Assembly (NCBI GenBank): GCA_011065005.1
Contig: JAAKFP010000081.1
Coordinates: forward strand, 1-8,589
Source: Chlamydiota bacterium
GTDB taxonomy: Bacteria; Chlamydiota; Chlamydiia; Chlamydiales; Waddliaceae
DNA: 8,589 nucleotides
Direction: 5' to 3'
The notes under the pieces are model-generated. The model was given only the letters and a program-made list of their open reading frames with translations. It was not told the DNA's origin and ran no database searches. Both the position numbers and the translations under genes were made by a program. Of this stretch, positions 1 to 5,800 are shown in pieces (position 1 is the stretch's first letter; each line of letters begins with the position of its first letter).

Positions 1-156
1 ATGTTCATCTTTGGAGGCTGCATTTAAATCTTTACATACCAAAGAGACGCGCTCTGCTAAATCTAGACCTGTCAGATGGGAAAAGATTTTGATCTTTAGC
101 TCTTTGGGGAGGGATAAAAAGGGGTTGCCATCATTAGTGGTTGGGGAGACAGACAT
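1..156 (-). CDS. F-box domain protein, 5' end only (putative host-directed effector)
   Basis: The first 52 codons of a minus-strand gene start at ATG 156-154 and run off the left edge without a stop. Residues 16-33 read LPKELKIKIFSHLTGLDL, followed by an AERVSLVCKDLNAASKDEH stretch. This is the F-box pattern (LPxEL...IFxxL...DL....VCK.w....D). F-box domains bind SKP1 in eukaryotic SCF ubiquitin ligases. Bacteria that carry them are mostly intracellular or amoeba-associated and use them as secreted effectors; that is family knowledge, not visible here. The start is supported by a GGAGG seven bases upstream and by the domain beginning at residue 16. The substrate-recruiting part, often leucine-rich repeats or WD repeats, lies outside the window, so the target and secretion signal are unknown. 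The gene is divergent from the propeller array, so co-regulation is possible but unproven. Confidence 0.85.
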   Translation of the reverse strand, partial: MSVSPTTNDGNPFLSLPKELKIKIFSHLTGLDLAERVSLVCKDLNAASKDEH

Positions 157-163
157 GTAAAAA

Positions 164-168
164 CCTCC
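164..168 (-). promoter_or_regulatory. Shine-Dalgarno of the F-box gene
   Basis: On the minus strand this reads GGAGG, seven bases before the ATG at 156-154. It is a near-ideal ribosome-binding site and fixes the start of the partial F-box gene. Confidence 0.75.
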
Positions 169-181
169 GATCTTTAGGATA

Positions 182-210
182 ATATTAATTAGAAATTCGG
201 TATAATGCAA
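182..210 (-). promoter_or_regulatory. possible sigma70-like promoter of the F-box gene
   Basis: On the minus strand TTGCAT (210-205) is followed after 17 bases by TAATAT (187-182). That gives a -35/-10 pair with ideal spacing but imperfect hexamers. Transcription would start near 175, leaving a short leader that contains the GGAGG. A perfect TATAAT also sits on the plus strand at 201-206, but I see no good plus-strand -35 for it. This is pattern matching only. Confidence 0.3.
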
Positions 211-366
211 GGAAATAGTGTTATGCATTGGCCGCTCCCTTTAGATATGGAAGCACCAGCCAGTCTAACAGCAAAGAGGGGCTTTACAGAGAAATTTCTT
301 CTGGAACAGATCACGGGGTTTTTCGTCTCTGTAGTGTGGGTACCTATTGAGAAAGTCTATATTCAG

Positions 367-404
367 CCAGAGAGTAGAGGCGACTAGTCTTCTCTTCTCT
401 CTGG
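367..404. other. imperfect inverted repeat / stem-loop
   Basis: Left arm 367-380 and right arm 391-404 can form a stem of about 14 bp. It has eight perfect terminal pairs (CCAGAGAG/CTCTCTGG), one T-T mismatch and one G-T pair, closing a 10-base loop. No T-run follows on either strand, so it is not a typical intrinsic terminator. It could be an operator-like palindrome or chance pairing in AG/CT-rich DNA. Confidence 0.3.
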
Positions 405-492
405 TTACAAATAATTCATATGTGCAAAAAAAAACACATCTTCTAATATCGTCTTAACTTTTTTATAGAGCTGACAACTTTTTTAAAAATAT

Positions 493-496
493 GGAG
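493..496 (+). promoter_or_regulatory. Shine-Dalgarno that decides the gene 1 start
   Basis: GGAG lies six bases before ATG 503-505. The in-frame ATG at 491 overlaps this motif and has only a T/A run upstream. The same ATATGGAG string precedes the short leader frames after genes 1, 2 and 3, which supports it as the ribosome site and 503 as the start. Confidence 0.6.
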
Positions 497-502
497 TCAT
501 CT

Positions 503-2773
503 ATGAGCGCCTTAAAAACCCTTTCCTCTCTTATCCCTTCTTTTTCATTTAATTACACACACGTCATTCAAAAGATGCAAAACGTGCAAAGAGATCTTGT
601 GCAATGGATTCTTAATGCTCAATTAAGCAAACAAACAATGCAGAGTCAGGTTGAGATTCCTAAAGAGTATCTACATCGAGCTGTTTTAGATTTGCAATCT
701 AATGGTGATTTAAGATGGATGGCTCTCGATCGATTTGGATTTAAGGAGTATCGCATTTTTAAGGATGAAACATGCTTAGACCAACATCTTAGCAAAATGG
801 AATATTTTGATATCTGGGAGGTTGAAGATAAAAGAGGAAACACTCCCAAAACCATTTACAAATACTATGCTTGGGAAGGCTGGAACACCTATGACAATTT
901 AGCCTTACTCTACGAAGAGATTTCTTCAGGGACTGAGCATGGGATTTTTCAGATTTATGATTGCGACAATCATACAAGTACCTATGTTCAAAAAGAAAAC
1001 GGTTGGTTAACACGAAGTTTCAAACACATCAACAGGAAAGAAGCTAAAGGAAAACTCATAGAAAAAGAATCAAAGCAGGTAACTTTGAAGAAAGTTTTTG
1101 GAATTGGAACAGCGCTATTAGCTTCCTCTACATCAATCTATGGAATAGGCAATAGCTTTGCAAAAGCACGGACAAGTATGGAATCTACGTATGAAAATGC
1201 TCCCATTTTGCAAATTGATGCTCGATGGTTGCCTGAATTTAATGTTCCTATACAGGCCTTGAATCTATTGAGTGCAACATTTGCAGTATATGGAATAAGT
1301 GCAATCACCGGACAAGAAAGACATATTGTACCAGGAGTGCTGATCGCAGGAATGATGTTTCTGTCTGAACTGGTGAAGGGACAGTCTTTGTGTCCTCAAG
1401 GGGTGGGAAATTATGATACGCCTGGTGGTGCTCGAGATGTTGTCATTTCTGGTAATTATGCCTATGTGGCGGATAGGCATATGGGCCTTCAAATCTTCGA
1501 TGTGAGCAATGTAGCCAATCCAACGCTGGCGGGCTTCTATGACACACCTGGTCTCGCCTATGTCGTTGTCCTTTCCGGCAATTATGCCTATGTGGCAGAT
1601 CACACAGGAGGACTTCAAATCATCGATGTGAACAATGTAACCAATCCATCGCTTGCAGGTTTCTATAATACGATTGGCGTGGCTCTTGGAGTTGCCGTTT
1701 CCGGCAATTATGCCTATGTGGCGGAGAGATCCGGGCTTCTGATCATCGATGTAACTAATGTAGCCAATCCATCACTTGCGGGCTCCTTCAATACGACCGG
1801 TTTTCCTCATGATGTTGCCCTATCCGGTAGTTATGTCTATTTAGCGGATGCGAGTTCGGGGCTTCTGATTATCGATGTGAGCAACATTGCCAACCCAACG
1901 CTTGTTGGTTCCTATAATACACCTCCTGATTGGATTCTTGGCGTTGTTGTTTCCGGCAATTATGCCTATATAGTAGATTTTGATGAGGGGAGTCTTCAGA
2001 TTGTCGATGTGAGCAATGTGGTCAATCCTACACTTGCTGGCTCCTATAATACGCCTGGCAGGGCTTATGGTGTTGTCGTTTCGGGCAATTATACCTATGT
2101 AGCAGATGGCTCTTCTGGTTTGCAAATTATTGATGTGAGTAATGCAGCCAATCCCACGCTTGCGGGTTTCTATGATACGCCTGACGAGGCTATTAACGTC
2201 GCCGTTTCCGGCAATTATGCTTATGTAGCGGATGGGAGTTCCGGTCTTCAGATTATCAGTATACCTTGTTTTACGAGTAGTAGTTCAACTAGCATTTCGA
2301 GTTCAACCACCAGCACACGGACTTCTAGCAGGACAACAACAAGCAGTAGTAGTTCCTCGAGCTCTTCAAGCACGTTGAGTAGCACTATCGCAAAAAGTCA
2401 TTCTTTGAGTTCTTTGCCTTTGACAACGGTTTCTTCGCCCAACAATTCTTCTATAATATGGATTGGTTTAGGAATAGGAGTAGTCTTATGCCTTGGATTA
2501 GCGGGAGGAATTGTATACATTATTCAAAAGCACAAAGAAGAAACAGACGTGGAAGAACAAGCGTTAGGACCGATTACTAATGTGTCTTTTTATAATCCTA
2601 GCGAAAAACATGAGACTTTAGAGGAAGAAAACCCTTATGGTTTTTCGGGAGATGTTAAGGAAAAATCTGATAGAGACAGTCAATATCAACGCACTCCTGA
2701 CCGAGTGAAAGCAGAAGACGACCAGCATTATCAGCATACCCCCGTTAGAGAGAGTCCAGGAGTAGAATTTTAA
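503..2773 (+). CDS. LVIVD-repeat seven-bladed propeller membrane protein (gene 1)
   Basis: 756 residues from ATG 503 (760 if ATG 491 is used; numbering here is from 503). Order: N-terminal domain about 20-190 with a duplicated motif (DIWEVED near 103-109, GIFQIYD near 147-153); hydrophobic segments about 198-216, 250-268 and 275-292; seven LVIVD-type blades at 302-589 (consensus GSYDTPG..DVAVSGNYAYVAD..SGLQIIDVSNVANPTLA); a Ser/Thr stalk to about 649; a Gly-rich transmembrane helix 651-674; then a charged tail. Cys297 opens and Cys589 closes the blade set. LVIVD repeats belong to bacterial and archaeal surface proteins and are predicted beta-propellers. The basic residues after the last helix (QKHKEE) suggest the tail faces the cytoplasmic or inside face, with the propeller on the other side. 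Residues 22-284 are nearly identical to gene 2, but the first 21 residues are unique and the upstream leader frame found before genes 2-4 is absent. Role inferred only as surface or host-facing binding; ligand unknown. Confidence 0.88.
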   Translation: MSALKTLSSLIPSFSFNYTHVIQKMQNVQRDLVQWILNAQLSKQTMQSQVEIPKEYLHRAVLDLQSNGDLRWMALDRFGFKEYRIFKDETCLDQHLSKMEYFDIWEVEDKRGNTPKTIYKYYAWEGWNTYDNLALLYEEISSGTEHGIFQIYDCDNHTSTYVQKENGWLTRSFKHINRKEAKGKLIEKESKQVTLKKVFGIGTALLASSTSIYGIGNSFAKARTSMESTYENAPILQIDARWLPEFNVPIQALNLLSATFAVYGISAITGQERHIVPGVLIAGMMFLSELVKGQSLCPQGVGNYDTPGGARDVVISGNYAYVADRHMGLQIFDVSNVANPTLAGFYDTPGLAYVVVLSGNYAYVADHTGGLQIIDVNNVTNPSLAGFYNTIGVALGVAVSGNYAYVAERSGLLIIDVTNVANPSLAGSFNTTGFPHDVALSGSYVYLADASSGLLIIDVSNIANPTLVGSYNTPPDWILGVVVSGNYAYIVDFDEGSLQIVDVSNVVNPTLAGSYNTPGRAYGVVVSGNYTYVADGSSGLQIIDVSNAANPTLAGFYDTPDEAINVAVSGNYAYVADGSSGLQIISIPCFTSSSSTSISSSTTSTRTSSRTTTSSSSSSSSSSTLSSTIAKSHSLSSLPLTTVSSPNNSSIIWIGLGIGVVLCLGLAGGIVYIIQKHKEETDVEEQALGPITNVSFYNPSEKHETLEEENPYGFSGDVKEKSDRDSQYQRTPDRVKAEDDQHYQHTPVRESPGVEF
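1406..2269 (+). repeat. seven LVIVD blades in gene 1
   Basis: 864 bases encode seven tandem blades of 42, 42, 41, 42, 44, 42 and 35 residues. Each carries the core SGNYAYVAD...LQIIDVSN..NP. The last blade stops at LQIISIPC and lacks the SN..NP.LA strand. That strand is supplied by the CPQGVG segment in front of blade 1, which fits circular (Velcro) closure of a seven-bladed propeller. Confidence 0.9.
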
Positions 2774-2853
2774 TATGGAGGCTATCCAATGAACATCATA
2801 ACTAATGCTTTCGCAGCTTATCAAATCATTGTCAGTAAGAGAGGAAAATATTT
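2381..2853 (+). repeat. tail-plus-spacer repeat, copy A
   Basis: 473 bases cover the end of the Ser/Thr stalk, the transmembrane helix and tail of gene 1, and the whole spacer to the gene 2 ATG. The block recurs at 5731-6203 (473 bases) and 8061-8532 (472 bases), with scattered substitutions and a single one-base length difference. The homology continues into the N-terminal codons of the next gene, so the repeated unit spans a gene junction. Confidence 0.85.
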
Positions 2854-2857
2854 ATGA
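2789..2857 (+). CDS. 22-codon leader frame coupled to gene 2
   Basis: ATG 2789 opens a 22-residue frame (MNIITNAFAAYQ...SKRGKYL) whose TGA (2855-2857) overlaps the ATG of gene 2 as ATGA. A GGAGG (2777-2781) lies seven bases before its ATG, a better ribosome site than most. The AGAGGA serving gene 2 (2840-2845) is inside the frame. This geometry is typical of translational coupling. Three copies keep frame, length and overlap, but most differences between them change amino acids, so the encoded peptide itself may not matter. No known domain. Confidence 0.5.
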   Translation: MNIITNAFAAYQIIVSKRGKYL

Positions 2858-5800
2858 GTTATGCACTATCTTCAGCAGCGAGCTACCTGGCCTCCTTTTG
2901 GAAGCCAGAATCCTCGCAAACAAAGTCTACCTTCTCTAAGCAGAGTGATCCCGTCCAGCTAGCAATCACCCAATCAGCTACAAGAGCTTTGAATCAACGG
3001 ATCAGTATTCAAAAGATGCAAAACGTGCAAAGAGATCTTGTACAATGGATTCTTAATGACCAATTAAGCAAACAAACAATGCAGAGTCCGGTTGAGATTC
3101 CTAAAGAGTATCTACATCGAGCTGTTTTAGATCTGCAATCTAATGGTGATTTAAGATGGACGGCTCTCGATCGATTTGGATTTAAGGAGTATCGTATTTT
3201 TAAGGATGAAACATGCTTAGACCAACATCTTAGCAAAATGGAATATTTCGATATCTGGGAGGTTGAAGATAAAAGAGGAAATGCTTCCAAAACCATTTAC
3301 AAATACTATGCTTGGGAAGAGTGGAACACCTGTAACAATTTAACATCACTTTACGAAGAGATTTCTTCAGGGACTGAGCATGGGATTTTTCAGATTTATG
3401 ATTGCGACAATCATACAAGTACCTATGTTCAAAAAGAAAACGGTTGGTTGATACGAAGTTTCAAACACATCAACAGAAAAGAAGCTAAAGAAAAGCTCAT
3501 AGAAAAAGAATCAAAGCAGGTAACTTTGAAGAAAGTTTTTGGGATTGGAACAGCGCTATTAGCTTCCTTTACATCAATCTATGGAATAGGCAATAGCTTT
3601 GCAAAAGCATGGACAAACATGGAATCTGCGTATGAAAATGCTCCCATTTTGCAAACAGATGCTCGATGGTTGCCTGAATTTAATGTTCCTATACAACCCT
3701 TGAATCTATTGAGTGCAACATTTGCAGTATATGGAATGAGTTCAATTACTGGGCAAGAAAGACATATTATACCAGGAGCGCTGGTTGCAGGAATGTGGTC
3801 ATTGTTTCATGGAGCAGATGCGAAGCTGGTTTGTCCCACATTCGCAGGGAGCTATGATACACCTGGTGAAGCTGATGATGTTATTGTTTCTGGTAATTAT
3901 GCCTATGTAGCAGATGGCTCTTCCGGTTTGCAAATTATTGATGTGAGTAATGCAGCAAATCCTCTAAGTGTTAGTTCTTGTGACACACCGGACTATGCTC
4001 GAGATCTTGCTCTTTTGGGTAATTATGTCTATATAGCGGATTGGTCGTCAGGCCTGCAGATTATCGATGTAAGCAATAAAACAAATCCTTTGCTCGTTGG
4101 CTTCTATGATACTCCTGGCGAAGCAGGTGGAGTTGCTGTATCTAGTAATTATGCTTATATAGCAGATCGTTTTTTTGGTCTTCAAATTATTGATGTAAGT
4201 AATGCAACCAAGCCAATTTTTGTCGGCTCGTTTGATACGCCAGGGGAAGCGTGGGATGTTACTATTGCTGGAAATTATGCATACGTTGCTGATTATTTAT
4301 CAGGTATTCAAATCATCGATGTAAGCAATAAAACAAATCCGATACGTATTGGTTTTTACAATTTAGCCGATTACACCCAGAATGTTATCATTTCTGGGGA
4401 TTATGCCTATGTTTCAAATTATGCAGCCGGTCTCCAGATTATTGATGTGAGTAATGCTGCAAATCCACGACAAGTTGGCTCTTATAATACACCAGGTTTT
4501 GCATATAGTATTGCGCTGTCTGGGAATTATGCATGTATAGCAGATGATGCTGTAGGAGGCCTTCAAATCATCGATGTGAGCAATGTAGCCAATCCAACTC
4601 TTGTGGGTTCTTATGGTATGCCAGATAGAGCTTTAGGAGTAGCCGTATCTGGAAATTATGCTTATGTAGCAGATGAAGACATTGGAGGCCTTCAAATTAT
4701 CGATCTTTATTGTGCTCTGTGTCCTCAATTGGTGGGAAGTTATGATACGCCTGTTGATGCTATTGGTGTTGTCGTTGTAGGAGATTATGCATATATTGCC
4801 GGTCGTACGAGTCTTCAGATTATCGATGTAATTAACAAGACGAGACCGATGTTAGCAGGATCATATAGTACTTCTGGTTATTCTAGAATTGTTGATGTTT
4901 CGGGTGATTATGCCTATATGGCTGCTGATGCTTCTGGTCTTCATATTATCGATGTAAGTAATAAGACAAACCCTGTATTAACATTTTCATATAGCACCCT
5001 TGATGGGGCTTGGGGTGTTACTGTTTTGGGTGATTATGCTTATGTGGCAATTAGCGGTTCTGGTCTTGAAATCGTTGATATTAGTAATAAAACTAATCCA
5101 AGACGACTTGGTTTTTACAATACTCCAGGTATTGCTCATGAAACTTTCATTTCCGGTAATTATGCTTATGTTACGGATTATAATGCGGGGGGACTTCAGA
5201 TCATTGATGTGAGCAATCCATCGAATCCGACATTTGTGAGTTGGTATAATACACCTGGCCGTGCGATAGATGTTGTCGTATCAGGTAATTATGCCTATAT
5301 AGCAGATTGGGATGGGGGATTGCAGATCATCGATGTGAGCAATCCATTGAGTCCGAGTTTTGTTGGTGAATATAATACACCTGGGATAGCTGCACGTGTT
5401 AAAAAAAGAGGTAATTATGCCTATGTGGCGGATCTTGATTTTGGTCTTCAAATTATCGATGTGAGCAATCCATCGAGTCCAATACTTGCAGGTTGGCATG
5501 ATACGCCTAGTCTAGCTCAAAATGTGTTTCTTGTCGGCAATTATGCCTATGTGGCGGATGCGAGTTCAGGCCTTCAGATCATCAGCATACCCTGTCCTAT
5601 AAGTAGCAGTAGTTCAACTACCTTGTCGAGCTCTACTACTAGCACACAGACTTCCAGGAGCACAACGGCAAGCAGCAGTTTGAGTTCTTCTAGCAGTACG
5701 ACCCTACAACTGAGATCAAGCACATTGAGTAGGACTATTGCAAAAAGTCATTCATTGAGTTCTTTGCCTTTGACAATGGTTTCTTCGCCTAATAATTCTT

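Larger units (their letters stand above)
157..502. other. divergent intergenic region, no convincing gene
   Basis: About 345 bases separate the F-box gene from gene 1. A 60-codon plus-strand frame (205-387) exists, but its first ATG overlaps a TATAAT and has no Shine-Dalgarno. An internal ATG at 223 has only a weak AAGGA nine bases upstream. Its product shows no domain I recognise, so I do not call it a gene. The region also holds an imperfect hairpin at 367-404, an A9 run at 426-434, and two copies of AACTTTTTTA (456-465 and 476-485) exactly 20 bases apart, just before gene 1. A weak promoter candidate for gene 1 is TTCTAA (441-446), 17 bases, then TATAGA (464-469). Confidence 0.5.

Noticed and set aside
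205..387. 60-codon plus-strand reading frame between the F-box gene and gene 1
   Set aside because: No ribosome site at its first ATG, which overlaps a TATAAT; only a weak one at ATG 223; no recognisable domain. Treated as intergenic.
367..404. Intrinsic terminator
   Set aside because: The hairpin has no following T-run on either strand, so I list it only as an inverted repeat.
491..502. ATG 491 as the start of gene 1
   Set aside because: It overlaps the likely ribosome site and lacks one upstream. ATG 503, six bases after GGAG, fits better, though 491 cannot be excluded.
646..1013. Overlapping minus-strand reading frames opposite the gene 1 N-domain
   Set aside because: They mirror a well-supported plus-strand gene and recur opposite the same segment in gene 2, as expected for shadows of duplicated coding DNA.
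1265..2125. Minus-strand frames opposite the gene 1 blades
   Set aside because: Their repeated motifs (CHIGIIA, AHIDN) are the reverse complement of the blade codons, not independent proteins. The same applies to 5281-5499 in gene 2.
1406..2269. CRISPR-like direct repeats
   Set aside because: The period of about 126 bases, the open frame and the degenerate repeats are coding blades, not short identical repeats with unique spacers.
2618..2824. Minus-strand frame spanning the gene 1 tail and spacer
   Set aside because: Hydrophobic by chance, no ribosome site seen, and opposite conserved coding DNA.
2774..2853. Separate promoter or terminator in the spacers between the large genes
   Set aside because: No -35/-10 pair or hairpin with a T-run is visible. 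The ATGA coupling and short spacing favour one transcript.
5000..5212. 70-codon plus-strand frame inside gene 2
   Set aside because: Out-of-frame reading of the blades with no ribosome site of its own.
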